Both the position numbers and the translations under genes were made by a program. This document shows, one piece after another, positions 1-11,989 of a DNA stretch of 64,000 nt. Numbering within the stretch: position 1 is the first letter of the stretch; each line of letters starts with the position of its first letter. This stretch comes from Stagonosporopsis chrysanthemi. Its lineage: Eukaryota > Ascomycota > Dothideomycetes > Pleosporales > Didymellaceae. The notes beneath the pieces were generated by a model. It saw nothing but the letters and a program-made list of their open reading frames with translations. It was not told the origin of the DNA and made no database searches. The stretch lies in assembly GCA_022560025.1 (NCBI GenBank), contig JAFISE010000129.1, forward strand, positions 1 to 64,000, read 5' to 3'.

Positions 1-705
1 GCCAGGTGGCTCACCAAAGAGAAGGCTCTCCGCAACCTGAGCCTAGAGATTGTACAGACTATTGACGTCAAGCACCTGGACCTGATCCTTGATTGCGCCG
101 ACCCGTACAGCCAGTTAAAGACGCTGAAGAAGCACCTCTGTCCATCAATTGGAGAAAAGAATCATCAGTTGAGAGCTCGTTACAGAGCAGCCTGCGCGAG
201 GCCAAAGAGGGCTAACCTAGACTCCTGGTTTGATGAGTGGGTGACGATCACCAGACTCCTCACAGAGGCAAATATGCTAGAGATAGCCAGCAGCAGAGCC
301 CAAGAAGAGTTTATCCTGTCCATCCGTGGTCTAGATGACAGCTGGGCAGCTAGTCAGCTGCAGGAGCTAGTCAAGAAGGAGCAGAAGGGAGAGGAGTTCA
401 CACTAACTACAGACTTGATTGCAGAGTTTTGGTCATATTATCGCCAAACTTGTCTAATAGCATTAGGACTTGGCACCTTTGCTACTCTTGAGGCAGCTAA
501 GAGCCAGGATCACGAAACCCTACAGTCGGCCCAGGAAGATGTAGCAGCCCAACAGTCGGCCCGAGGTGTCTTAGGAACCTGGACAAGAAAGTGCCTCTGT
601 AGGGAGATTCACAGGTTCAATGCATGTCTGTACGTCAATAAAACAGTCAGAACAAAGGGCTGGAAGCCAGACGTGTCTATTCAGGACAAGTTCACAGAGC
701 TTTGA
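1..705 (+). pseudogene. Ty1/copia retrotransposon gag relic (5' end outside window)
   Basis: The frame is open from base 1 to the TGA at about 703-705 and is rich in charged and helical residues, with W/L spacing typical of copia Gag (UBN2-like) polyproteins (for example LDSWFDEWVTITRLL near residue 75). It should encode the particle protein of a copia element. Unlike the DNA after 1950, this stretch keeps CAG and TGG codons, so it is only lightly mutated. The start codon lies upstream of the window. The identification rests on the protease, GAG-pre-integrase and integrase remnants that follow in the same orientation. It is a relic because the downstream pol is broken by stops and truncated at about 1950. 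Confidence 0.7.
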
Positions 706-723
706 AGCAGTCCTGCCTCTAAC

Positions 724-1950
724 TTGACAGCTAATGCCCTAAGGGCAGCAGAGAAGAGGCTCAAGAAGGACAAGAATCAGACAGCTGACAAGAAAGAGTC
801 TGTGATCAGTATGGACGACGGACAGCCAGCTAGTGGTTTGTCGCACGTTAATGCGGTGCTGCAGACAGCAGCTGCTTCAGAGCTATCTGCCCCGCCGCTG
901 CTTACAAGGTAGATCCTTGACCCTGGTTCAAATTGCTATGTTACGAACACAAAGGGGCAGAACTAGATCACAACAAAGAAAGGCAGGCCAACAGACACTG
1001 TATACGCTGGCGGAACCCTTATTTAGATTGAAGAGTGGGGAGAGATGACTATACAGATCAAGTCGCTGACAGGAGAAGCCCAGATGAAGCTCACGTAGGT
1101 GGCGTACATCCCTGGCTTCTTCACGAGCGTCATTAGGCTGTCACGGAGTCAATCTCTTGGCATCCACTTTGACTCAGGCAGGGACTGTCTGTATCAGAAG
1201 AAGGCCTCAAACGTAGTCTGTTTACTCCAGTACAGAGACAGCCATTGGCTGGTTGACGTAGACAAGAACCAGACAGCTAAGCCAGCGTTGATGTCAGTGT
1301 ACGCTGCTTGGTATGCGAAGCCCTCAAGAGAACTGAGAAAAGATCTCAGTGTTAGTCAAGAGGCAGCGCATCGAATGTTTGGCCACGTTGGCTGAAAAGC
1401 AGTTAGGCACCTGAATGATCACGTGCTTGGTATCAGCGTTGAGGAGCAATCGATCGCTCCGACGTAGAAAGACTGTAAAGTCTGTGTTGAAACGAAGCTC
1501 CACAGGCTTGTGAGCAGAAGAGCTCAAAGTAAGCCAGCAGATTGTCTATTCCACCGACTTGGTATGGACTTGGTGCAGCTGAGAGAGAGAACTGAACGCT
1601 GCTACAATAGAGACCTGTGGATGCTCCACGCTGTATGCCCGTACAGTAAATGGCATGAGGCCTGCTGCTTGCTAGACAAGAGCTTAGGTACTCTCAAGCG
1701 TACAGTGATGCGCTTGCTGGCCAAGATCAAGCGCTAGTTTGGTGCTGATGTGATGGCCGTGAGGCTTGACAGCGAGCGTGGCTACAGTGAGCTTCTCCAT
1801 GTGCTGAGGGATCTCGGCATCGTCGTAGAGCCTTGAGCGGAGTATGTTGAGGAGCAGAACGGCCTATCAGAACAGGCTGGGAAGATGATCGTGATTCGCG
1901 GGAGAGCGATCAGGATTGATGGACGACTGCCAATAGAGCTCTCAAATGAA
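724..1950 (+). pseudogene. Ty1/copia pol relic: protease, GAG-pre-integrase, integrase start; truncated
   Basis: Reading across RIP-type stops gives a retropepsin-like ILDPGSN motif at about 912-935. A GAG-pre-integrase block follows at 1099-1395 (YIPGF, then AAHRMFGHVG), then a zinc-binding type H..C..C region and the integrase core. That core shows GMDLVQL (first Asp) near 1562, RLDSERGY (second Asp) near 1762 and VEEQNGLSEQAGK (Glu) near 1845. These are the standard order and motifs of Ty1/copia Pol. In-frame TAG/TGA codons (for example 910-912, 1096-1098, 1393-1395, 1735-1737) make it non-functional. Reverse transcriptase is missing because the element stops at about 1950, where unrelated Ty3/gypsy sequence begins. 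Confidence 0.8.
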
Positions 1951-4900
1951 GGCAAAGCCTAGTAGGATATAGAGCAATAAGATACTCTATAGAAACAAGA
2001 ATAGTATTAGTAATAACACAGCCTTAGTACTACTATTTAATGCATAAAAAGTATATTAAAGTTGCTTAAGTTTTGTTTGCAACATCTAGTGCTACCTAAC
2101 AAGGTAGTAAACATCCTTATAACTGCTCTGACTAAGATTGCTACTATTACTACACTCTTAGCTAATACTTTCTACTTTTTAATAAAGAAACTATAAAACA
2201 AGTTCTTTACAACTAATCTGTACAAGATAAATTATATTATAGAAGAGAAGCGCAACTAAGACAACTCTAACAACACCTAACTAATCTAGAAATACTTACA
2301 AGCCTAATACTCTTAGTATACTAATATATTTAGTAAGGCAGAAGCTAAAAGCCTTTTAGAACACTGCTTTTACAACTACAAGATTGTTCTAGAAGAACCT
2401 TTGCCTAACTACTATTTCTTCTTATACAATCAGAACTTTAAAGAACTTAAGGCAACTAAGAAGTTTATGTAAGATTAACTCTAACATAGTAAGATTAAAT
2501 ATAGCTAAAGCTTATTTGTATTACTAGAACTATATATATAAAAGCTAAATAGAAGCCTGTGTATCTATAAAGACTATTACAAATTAAATAATTTAACTTA
2601 TAAAGACTCCTATCTAATACCTTATATAGACAAGCTGCTTGCTTAACTATCTAAAGCAAAGATATTTACTAAGTCTAATATTTAATTAGCTTTTAACTAA
2701 ATCTATATAGATCTTACTTTTAAAGAGTATACTATATTCTAAATATATTATAGTATATATAAGTACAAGGTCTTATAATTTAGTTTGTATAATAGCTTTG
2801 CTATATATTAACACTATATAAACAATATTTTAATTAACTACTTAGATAACTTCTATATTACTTACTTAGACAACATCTTTATCTACTCTAAAGACGCTTA
2901 GACTTACTAGATATGTATTAAAAAGGTTCTAGAATGTCTTTGCTCTGTAGGCTTACAAGTTAATATTAAGAAAAGTAAATTCTATATAACTTGTACTTAG
3001 TACTTTAGGTATATCCTTATAAATAAAGGTATTAAGGTAGATTCTAAGAAGGTACAGGTTTTAGCAGACTAGAAGCTACTTATAACTATAACAAGTGTAA
3101 AATTATTTCTAGGCTTTACTAGTTTCTATTAATAATTTATACCTAAGTTCTCTTAAGTAGTAAAACCTTTAATTATATTACAGAGTCTGTTAAATGCCTT
3201 TAAATAGACTCTAGACTGCTAGGCTAGCTTTAAGAAGCTTAAACAAAGTCTATTAGCTATCTTAACTCTATACTACTTTAACCTAGACCTTAAAACAAAG
3301 CTTAAGACTAATATATTAGATAGAGTAGTAGCTAGTGTTATATCTTAGAAACACGCAGACAACTGCTAGTACTTTACAGCATTCTACAGCTATTCTCTAT
3401 TAGGTTTAGAGCTTAACTAAGAGATTTATAATAAAAAGCTCTTTACTATCTTCTAGGCCTTTAACAAGTAAAGAGCTAAGCTAATATCTATATTAAATTA
3501 GATCTGTGTCTACTTTAACTACTATTTTCTAGAATATTTTATAACTACTAAAGTCTTAAATACCTAATAAGCTAAGTAGGCAGAGGCACTTGCTCTGTTT
3601 AACTTCTAAATTAAGTACACCCTAGAAAAAAATAATAAAAGAGCTAATATCTTTAGTTAAAGAGAGTAAGACCTAGCTAACCTTAAGATAACTTAGGAAG
3701 ATAATTGCTCCTAAGTATTATTAGAACCTTAATAACTTTATAACTGTATTAACTCTAAGCTTGTATAAGTCTATCTTTTATATTTCTTAGTATATACTAT
3801 CTATACCTTGCAGCTAGAGATACAGTTAGACTCTTTAGAACTAATTAAAGCTATACTACAACACAATTGCTAGGCCTTTAAAAAAAAGTAAAAATATCTA
3901 GCTCTTAGTTATTAGATCTATAATAGTTTACTTCTATACTAAGATTATCTATATATAGTTCTAGACTTAGTACTATATACTTGCCTTATTTAAAAAGCCT
4001 ATAACTAAGTATCTACTGCTTACCTAAGTATAAAGAAAACCTACTAGCTACTATCTTAATAGTATTGCTAGCAGGGTATAAAAGCAAGCTGTAAACAATA
4101 TGTGCAAAATTATATCTCTTATTACTGTAGTTATCTAAAACAAACCTAACTCTATAAGTACTTATACCTATTGCTTATTTCTAATTAACCTATATAGTAC
4201 TTATATGTAGATTTTAAGAATTTTCTAAAGAATAAAGCTAGATATAATTAAATACTTGTTATTATTAACTGTTTAACAAAGTAAGCAATTACTATCTTAT
4301 ACTATAAGACAATAACTATACAAGAAATAGCCTTTTTATTTATTTTATAAGTCTATTATTTTAGTTATACCTTTAAATTAATAGTATCTAATTATAAACC
4401 TTAGTTTGTATTCTGTTTCTAGTCTAAGTTCTGTTAGATTATTAGTGTTAAAGTTAAGCTTTCTACTGCCTACTATAAGAAAACTAACAGCTAAACAAAG
4501 ATTATAAACAAGTATATTAACTAGCAGCTATAACTGTTTATAATATACTATTAAGATAACTAGTCTAAATTGCTGCTGCTTATTAACTATATATAGCTTA
4601 CTTTACCTTATTCTAGTATTAGAATAACTCTCTATTAAGTATTGTTTAGAAGTAAACCTAGACAGAGCTAGCAGTAGAATAAATATAATATAGATACAAC
4701 TCTTTGTAACAACCTAAACTACTAAGATATCTTTACTCTAGTAACTTATATATACTAAGCTTAGAAGGTAGCTAAAGAGAATATAGAAAAGGTACAGCTG
4801 TAAATAAGAGCTACTAAGGACAAGTACTACAGTCTAGTTAACTAGGCAGTAAGTAATAAGGTATACTTGTTAACTAAGAACTCAGCTATTAAGCATCCTA

Positions 4901-5439
4901 GCTAAAAGCTATCTAACCTCTAGGAAAGTCTGTTTAAGGTCTTTAAACAAGTTAGTTATTTATAGTGTTTAAAACTTCTTTCTAGCTTATAAATCTACAA
5001 CGTCTTTACTCTAGATATACTCTGCAAAGACTTAGTAGACTCTCTACCTAGATAGAAAGCTTTAAAACTCTTAGGTATTTTAATTTAAAAAGTTAAAGAA
5101 TAAAAAGTATAAGAAATACTTATAAGTAAGCTAGTTTAATAATACTTAAAGTACTGTGTAAGTTAGCTAGAACACAACCTTAACTTTACTTAGTACCTAG
5201 CAGAAAACTTTAAAAATACTCTTTACAAGCTAAGAGTATTTTATAATAAGTATTTATAATTACTAAGTCTTTTAAAGTAATTACTAAATTATATTAAATC
5301 TTAGAAAGAAAACAGCTAGTAATAGTTTAAGTAAGCACGTTATAAATTAAAAAGATAAAGAAGACCTAGACTACTTTAAACTTTTACTAACTTAACTAAG
5401 TAATAAAGAAAAATATCTACCTTACTGTATATATAGTAA

Positions 5440-6035
5440 TTAAGCTAAAGCCTTACTAATATTGCTTATCTCTTTCTTAGCATCTACTAAGAAAGTATTT
5501 AAATTAGCTAATACCTTTTTAAGTACTAACTTCTTTAGGCTTTTGCCTTTAGTGCTCTGCTATAGAGCCTTAACTACTAGAGCCTGTAGAGATACTACTG
5601 CCTGCCTTAGCTCTGCTACCTTATTACGCAGAGACCTTACTTGTATAGTAAGTGCTCTTATTACCTTTATTAAGGCTTAATTAGTAACAGGCTAGACGTA
5701 GTACTAATAGAGTAATATATTAGCAGCTAACACCTCTTTAAGCTATATAGTTGCTACCTGTACTATACTTACTAAGGTATAAGCTAACTAATAGAAGTTA
5801 TTCTAAGCAGTCTTACAGACAGCCTATATAGCTGCTACCTCTAGCTTTCTTAACTCTCTACTTTCTTCTGCTATAGCCTCTTTTTATACAACAAGGTTGC
5901 CTTAAAAAGTATTATACTTAGGTCTAATATAAATTAGCACTTATTTAAAAGTTAGCCTAAGAACTAATAAGACAAGAGTAGTAGTAATTAAACTAGATAA
6001 TACTTCTTATTTTAAAGTGTGTAATAAGCACACTT
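5440..6035 (-). pseudogene. Antisense frame inside Ty3/gypsy copy A, coiled-coil-like, unknown function
   Basis: On the strand opposite pol, one frame runs about 195 codons from about 6035 to a TAA at 5440-5442. Its interruptions are the TAG or TAA codons that RIP makes from CAG, CAA or TGG. The rest reads as a plausible soluble helical protein: a Lys/Glu/Arg-rich stretch (EEAIAEESRELRKLEVAA) near 5880-5830, then heptad-like Leu/Val/Ala spacing (VRSLRNKVAELRQAVVSLQ) near 5640-5580, and a basic C-terminus. The same frame is present in copy C (35575-36170). No start codon is fixed and no family is recognised. It could be an antisense ORF of the element or captured host sequence. Confidence 0.45.
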
Positions 6036-6037
6036 TA
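6013..6037. promoter_or_regulatory. 9-bp inverted repeat between the two divergent extra frames
   Basis: Arms taaagtgtg (6013-6021) and cacacttta (6029-6037) pair perfectly around a 7-nt loop. The site lies where the antisense frame begins and about 9 bp before the sense frame at 6046 begins. In copy C the equivalent (about 36148-36172) is visible but degraded by transitions. The position suggests a divergent regulatory site or hairpin; no function is shown by the sequence. Confidence 0.3.
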
Positions 6038-6045
6038 ATAACAAT

Positions 6046-6654
6046 AACTTATTAAAAGTGTATACTACTGCGTTGCCCTGTGTAAAGGCCTAAATTAAAT
6101 AAAAGTAGATAACCTAATAGGCTACTGCAAGAGCGCTAAGAGAGATAGGTATTAGCATAGTAACTAAAAAACAAGCCTAGCAATAGTTAGTAGTAATTAG
6201 ATAAAGTTATTTAAAGTACTTACAGCAAGAATTAGTGTCTGTTAGAAAACAGAAATAAGCAGAGTATATGTTGTTTACTTAAGAAGTATACTATAAGCAA
6301 TTTACTTTAATTAAAAAGTAGATTAAATATATTTCTACAGTTACTACAACTTTAGTAAAAGCAACCTTATTATAGTACAGGCTCTTATAATAGCTATAAG
6401 CCTAATAATAATCTAATTTGCCTAGTTATTATTACTAGAGAGCTTGTCTAGAACAGATAAGTACAGAGTAGCTAATATAGGTTGTATAGTAAAACCTAAA
6501 TAGAAGTTAACAATAGTAAAAAAAACTAGAGTCTTAAAACAGATAGAAGTTAGATATATTTTACACTTTTCTAAAGTTTAAACCTTTATAGTATAAGAAT
6601 TCTCTTTATAATTTTGTAGAATTAAAGACAATCTGCTTACAAAGAAAGAAGTAA
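6046..6654 (+). pseudogene. Sense Gln-rich frame between chromodomain and 3' LTR of copy A
   Basis: One frame reads through about 202 codons to a TAA at 6652-6654, two bases before the LTR. Its interruptions are TAG/TAA where Gln or Trp is expected. The deduced product is Gln-, Lys- and Leu-rich and helical, with segments such as TARALREIGISIVTKKQA near 6126-6180 and AEYMLFT near 6260. Copy C has the counterpart at about 36186-36790, again ending two bases before its LTR. It is transcribed away from the antisense frame. It is not a recognisable Gag, Pol or Env domain. It may be an accessory ORF of this Ty3 family. Confidence 0.45.
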
Positions 6655-6656
6655 TA

Positions 6657-6932
6657 TAAGAATAAGCCTAGTTCTTTAAGCCTACCTTATATTACTTAAC
6701 AACTACCTAACTTAGATCTATCTTTTAACTACTCCTTAGTATAGTCTTCTCTAAGCTTCTAGGTATAAGAAGAGAAGCCTTTACAGAGTTTAGATAGATA
6801 GTTTTAAAGTATTCTTTTGTACAAGACCTATAGAAATAGAGATCTAGTTCTATAGTTTATCTTAGTGCTTCTATACACTTTGTAGCAGATACCTATACAA
6901 TTTAGACTCCTTTAGTATTCTATATTATTATA
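6657..6932 (+). repeat. 3' LTR of Ty3/gypsy copy A (276 bp)
   Basis: It matches the LTRs at 11335-11610, 29967-30242, 36793-37068 and, inverted, 27240-27515. All five are 276 bp. Ends read TA...TA, as expected if an original TG...CA was mutated by RIP. Shared internal blocks include cctagttctttaagcc and aagcttctaggtataag. Confidence 0.9.
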
Positions 6933-9900
6933 ATAAGCAAATAGTTTTAAAAGTTAGAACTTTCTAGTCTAATATTGCTTATCTTGCTTAGACGTAGCAA
7001 ATTGTTCTTCCTGTCTAGACAGTGCGTTAGCTTAACTATTAATTAAGCTAGGTTAGTACAAAAATATAAGGTTAAACTAGCATAGTAAGCCTGCTTATTA
7101 GATATATTACTCTAAGAGCAGCTAGGTTATATAGAAGTACTTTAGATTCTTGTAGTTAGTAATATCTATAAAATTCTTAACTTGTCTTAGCTCTATTAAT
7201 TACTTATTAAAGTATTTAATTATAGTAAGTATTTCTTTATTATAGATAGTATAGTTAACCTCTGCCTTATTCTTTATAGAGAAGTACACTACTATATATA
7301 GTTAGTTATTATAACTATACTAAGACAGTATACTTCTAGTTGCCTATCTTTATATGTTATACTTAAGTACTATCTTAAGCTCTAGGTTAAAGTTAGCAAA
7401 GGATACTTCTGCTATAAAGGTAGCTTTTAGCTCCTTAAAGGAGCGTTGTTACTCTAGTCTCTACTTAAAGTTTACGTTCTTCTTAGTAAGCTTAGTTAAT
7501 AGCTCTACTATCTATAAGAAGTTGTTAATAAACTGCTAGTAGAAGTTTATAAACTCTATAAAACTACACATTCTCTTTGCTAATTTAAAAGGTTCTTACT
7601 CCTTAATAGTAGAGATTTTCTCTAGGTCTATACTAATCTTCTTCTTTACTTTAATAATAAAGCCTAAGTACTTAGTATATTTTACTAAGAATTTGCTCTT
7701 GCTAATATTAAGGTGTAAGCCTGCTTTCTCTAGCTTTTAAACTACTTTAAAGACCTTTTTTTTATAGTCTTCTTAAAACCTATCTAAGTAGATAAGGATA
7801 TTGTCTATATAAGCAGAGCAGTACTTGTCTAGGTATTCTCTTAGTACCTAGTTAATATACTTTTAGAAGGTGCTTAGAGCTTTAGCTAACCTAAATAGGG
7901 TTACTAGCTACTTATATAGTCTAAAACAAGTATAGAATACTATTTTCTACTTGTCTCTTTTAGTAATTTAAATCTTGTAAAAAGCTTAGATTATATTAAC
8001 CTTTGTAAACTATCTAGCTTTTAAGATCTAAGATAGTGTCTTATAAATAAAGAAAAATAGATACCTATTTTTTTTTATTACTATGTTAAGCGCTTAATAG
8101 TCTACGCAAAAGTGCAGTCTTCTTCTAGGTTTCTTAGTAAAGAGAACAAAGACTGTAGTACTTAACTTACTTACTTAGATAAATTCTTAGTCTAAGTAGC
8201 TAGTTAATTCTTACTAAAGGACTAGGAGCTTCTCTTGTAACATGTTATAGAGCAGCCTCTATAGTATTATAGCAGGCTTACTATCCTTCTTAATTAAGTT
8301 AATAGAGTAGTTAATATCTTTACCTTAGTATAGTACTAGTTAGTCTGCTTTAGCTCTTAGGAAGGTCTAGTACTCTACCTAGAAGTAATCTAGGAAGACT
8401 AAGAAAGAATTAATAGAATCTTTTTTCTTTAGTGCCTTGTTAATATCTACTATAGACGCTGCAAAGATCTAGATACTTAACCTATATTTTCTTAATTGCC
8501 TTTTTAACTAAGTGTTTAGTTCTATAGATATAAAGGTTAGTTTTTTTTCTAAGAGTATTTCTTCTTTACTCTTAATATATATCTATAACAAGTAGATATA
8601 GATTAACTTCTTCTTAGGTACTATTTTTACATTGTTTTAGTCTATCTATAGCTAACCTAAGATATGGTTATATTCTTCTTCTCTTTAAAGAATATAAGCC
8701 TATAGAGTCTCTTTATATTCTTTAATATCTATATTAAGCCTTATAGCTTCTGTTCTCTATAATATCTTTCTAGTAACTCTAGTTGTCTTTCTCTCTTTAA
8801 TTAGAAAATACTATAGAAAATTTTATTTTGCAAACTTTAAAGATATAATACTGTATATTAAGTACTAAGTATCTATTAAGGTATATACTATAGTAGTACT
8901 GTCTATAATAGTATGCAATAATATAGGCTTTTTATCTAGCTATCTTTTTCTAAACTACTAAAAGGTTTCTTTACTCTTATTATTCTTCTTTCTTAACTCT
9001 TGCCTGTATTTTTAGGCAGAGGTATCTAGTTTTCTAAACCTTTAGAGTTACTGTCTTTTCTTTCTAAGTAGTTATTTACTATAGCTGTCTAGACTAGAAC
9101 ATAGTTTAGACGTCTTGCAGGTGTTAGCTTATACTTATTTAAGTAGTATCTCTCTATTCTGCATCTAATATATAGGTTGTTAGTATAGTATCTATTAACT
9201 TCTTCTTAAGTCTACTATTTAGCTCTTTTTCTATTATCTTAGAACTTACAACTAGTATAGGCTTGCATAGTAGGTTTCTAGTCTATTTTATTATCTTGTT
9301 ACTTCTAGCTATAGTAGCTAAAGTTAATAGAGTTATTCTTGTATACCTTTATATATTTTAAGTTAATATCTATCTCTTAGACACAGCCTATAAGTTCTTA
9401 CAGAGTCTATTTGTCTAGAATATTAACTAAGACTATCTTGTCTTAGAGGTTGCTCTAGATTATAGCTATATACTAAGTCTTTAGGTTGCAGGTATTTTTT
9501 TTCTCTACTGCATTATAAGCTAGCTAGATAAACTCTATATTAAAAGCTTTTAATAATCTATACTTCTATATAACAATTGTCTAGAGTTTTATTTAAAACC
9601 TTTCTTTAAACTAAGAGTTTTAGTATTGTTTATCTAGAAAGGTCTAGAAGTCCTTAACTATGCTGTATAGGTTTCTATCCTTCTATAATAGTCCTATATT
9701 AGCAGTATTTCCTTCTAACTAGTTAAAGATATACGCTATACTATAGACTAGATTATTATCTTATAAGTAGAGTCTGTCTACTATTTATACCTTAAACGTT
9801 TAGTACGCCTTTCTTTGTCTATTAAACTTACTTATATTAAGGGGTTTAATTAGTTTTATAGTCTAGGGGTTTAACAACGCAGGTATAAGAAGATATACTT

Positions 9901-10460
9901 GCTGCAAGGTAATATAAGCTTAGACTTAGGCCTAAATAAAAGCTTATATATACTCTTAGATAGCTAGGTTTTAAAGAGACAAGCTCTCTAAAGGTTTAGA
10001 TAGTACCTTAATAATAGTATTGTCTGTTAGAGAGGCCTATACTAGATAAGTAGCTAACTGTTCTATAGCTTATTAGAGAATCTAATCTCTAAGAACCCCT
10101 AGCACTATAAAAGTGTTAGAACCTAGCCTAAGCTGCTAAGCTAAACAAGCACTAAAAAAGTTAACAGTACTTACAGACTGTAAGTACAGGCTTAGAGTAG
10201 TACTATATTATTACTGTTAGCCTAGCTAGAGTCTAACAGCTAAGACTTAATAAAAAGTAGCAACCTATTCTTGTATAGCTTTATAGATATCTAAACAAGA
10301 GTTGTTTACTTAACAAAGCTCTAAGCTAAAGTCTGCTAACTGCCTTATAGTATTATTAACTTTATTAGCTATAGTTAGAAAGTCTCTTAACATCCTAACA
10401 GAAGTAGGTAATTAGATTTAATTATAAAGAGCGTGCTGCTAAAAGCTATTACTAATATAA
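6933..10460 (-). mobile_element. Second Ty3/gypsy family (E), minus strand, 3'-truncated, RIP-mutated
   Basis: Read on the minus strand, a Gag-like frame starts with an ATG near 10396 (MLRDFLTIANKVNN). Pol follows: reverse transcriptase with YIDN (for YIDD) at 7800-7811, and RNase H around 7330-6960. That part shows the NYTIYNKEILTI block (NYEIYDKEL in intact relatives) and a TDHKNLxYF-type block mutated to ITNYKNLKYF. It stops after RNase H; no integrase or left-hand LTR is seen before copy A's LTR at 6932. It does not align with copies A-D at nucleotide level. TAG/TAA occur throughout in place of Gln and Trp codons. Confidence 0.7.
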
Positions 10461-10664
10461 ACTAGATAAATTTAATAGAGAATAACTATAGTGTAGTAGC
10501 TCTTTATTTATAAGAGCTATAGCTAAAGTCTAGTAGGCTCTAGCCCTAGCTTGTAGAGTTTTTATACTCTGCTTTAGAAGTAAGGTAGTTCTATAGCAGA
10601 GTCTTAATAAGTCTTATCTTAAGGCACGTAGGTGCTAAGGCGCTAGTTACAGGCCTAGCTTGTT
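10461..10664 (-). repeat. Candidate 5' leader/LTR of minus-strand gypsy E
   Basis: The stretch lies upstream (on the minus strand) of the Gag-like ATG near 10396 and before the repeat that starts at 10665. No second copy is present in this window, so LTR boundaries cannot be proved. It is AT-rich with a few surviving CpG sites (gcacgtaggtgc). Confidence 0.3.
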
Positions 10665-11334
10665 ACAATAGTAAATTATTATAGTTATCTATTATAGTAA
10701 TAGCTAGTAAGTTAGCTATAAAGCTATCTCTACTTGTAAATTCTCTATGCTAGGCTGCGCTCTATCTACTATACTATCTAATAATTATTAAATTTTGCTA
10801 TATATTTAGAAAAGTTACTTAAATAAAGTTAGATCTATTTTAAAATAAGCTTATTTAAAAATAATTAATTAGTTGTATATATAGAAATAATTCTTATAGT
10901 TAGTTCTTATAAGTATAGCTATATACTAAGCTATAGAACTATAGAGCCTAATAAACTTACTATAACTATAGAATATTTATTAAATATTTGTTTCTCTACT
11001 TATATCTACTATCTACTTACTACCTATAACTTATCTATTATCTTGTATAACTACTACTATACTTCTAAGGTTTAAGTATCTTAGAAGTAAGGCTACTATA
11101 TAAGCTATTACTTAAAAGCTAAAAGCTAAGCCTTTTTCTATAAAAGCTGCTTATAAAATACTTTTATCTACTAAACTTACTTATTAGCTCTAGTACTATA
11201 AGCTTAGTAGTAAGTTATTATAAGCTATTATTATAGAACTATTCTAAATCGCTATACCTATTACCTTTTATAAAATCTATTACTACTAAAAAAGTAATAA
11301 ACTTCTCTTCTATAAGCTGCTATTTATATACTTG
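10665..11334 (-). repeat. Inverted copy of the segment at about 17780-18425
   Basis: The reverse complement of this 670-bp stretch aligns along its whole length with 17780-18425, differing mainly by C/T and G/A transitions. Shared landmarks include the blocks around ttttagtagyaayagattt, the tatagttctatagcttagtatatagcta block and an aataattattagatagta block. The second copy lies inside the hAT element, so this is probably a fragment of another hAT copy or of an element nested in it. The 5' LTR of gypsy copy B begins exactly at its right edge. Confidence 0.65.
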
Positions 11335-11610
11335 TAAGAATAAGCCTAGTTCTTTAAGCCTACCTTATATTACCTAATAACTACCTAACTTAGATCTGTC
11401 TTCTAACTGCTCCTTAGTACAGTCTTCTCTAAGCTTCTAGGTATAAGAAGAGAAGCTTCTATAGAGTTTAGATAGATAGTTTTAAAGTATCTTTTTGTAC
11501 AAGACTTATAGAAATAAAGATCTAGTCCTGTAGTTTATCCTAGTACTCTTATACACTTTATAGCAGATACCTATATAATTTAGACCTCTTTAGTATTTTG
11601 TATTGTTATA
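11335..11610 (+). repeat. 5' LTR of gypsy copy B
   Basis: A 276-bp match to the other LTRs of this family. The following internal sequence (ttatactttaaaacttgtcttagc) is shared with copy C after 30242, which fixes the right boundary. Confidence 0.9.
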
Positions 11611-11989
11611 TTATACTTTAAAACTTGTCTTAGCTAGTAACAGCCTTATAATAATATTGCTACAGTTTTGTTTAGTTATTTTTATAAGTGTAGCTAGAGT
11701 CTATATTACGCCTAAACTGCAAAAGTCTTTAAATTATTTATACTACAGTTAGGATTCTAGAAATCTCTTAATAACTAAAGCCTATAGGTTTAGAACTTCT
11801 TACAACTTACTGCTTTAAGATTAACTTTAGAAAAGCTATATTAAATTGCACTAAGATAGACACTTAGAGACTATTAATAACCTACCTAATTTAGATATAA
11901 CTCTAATATTAGGCACTACTATAAGACTTACTACTTAGTCTTAGAACTAATTAAGAGCTAGATACTCCTAGAGCTTTGTATTAGCATAA

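Larger units (their letters stand above)
1951..6932 (+). mobile_element. Ty3/gypsy element copy A, 5'-truncated, heavily RIP-mutated
   Basis: The sequence aligns by eye with copies B (13594 onward) and C (32217 onward), starting at the shared string ggcaaagcct. It lacks the 5' LTR and gag. With TAG/TAA read as Gln or Trp, the order is reverse transcriptase (YLDN, for YLDD, at 2873-2884), RNase H, integrase (about 4140-4750, with the S-D-x-G-P-Q-F block mutated to SNYKPQF), and a chromodomain near 5105-5235 (SQLEHN..F..YLAENFKN). RT, RNase H, integrase, chromodomain is the chromovirus order. Two extra frames follow, then a 276-bp 3' LTR. All catalytic motifs seen are damaged, so it is dead. 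Confidence 0.85.

Noticed and set aside
5462..5680. 72-codon plus-strand open frame in gypsy copy A
   Set aside because: It lies opposite the antisense frame that is readable in both copies A and C; treated as its shadow.
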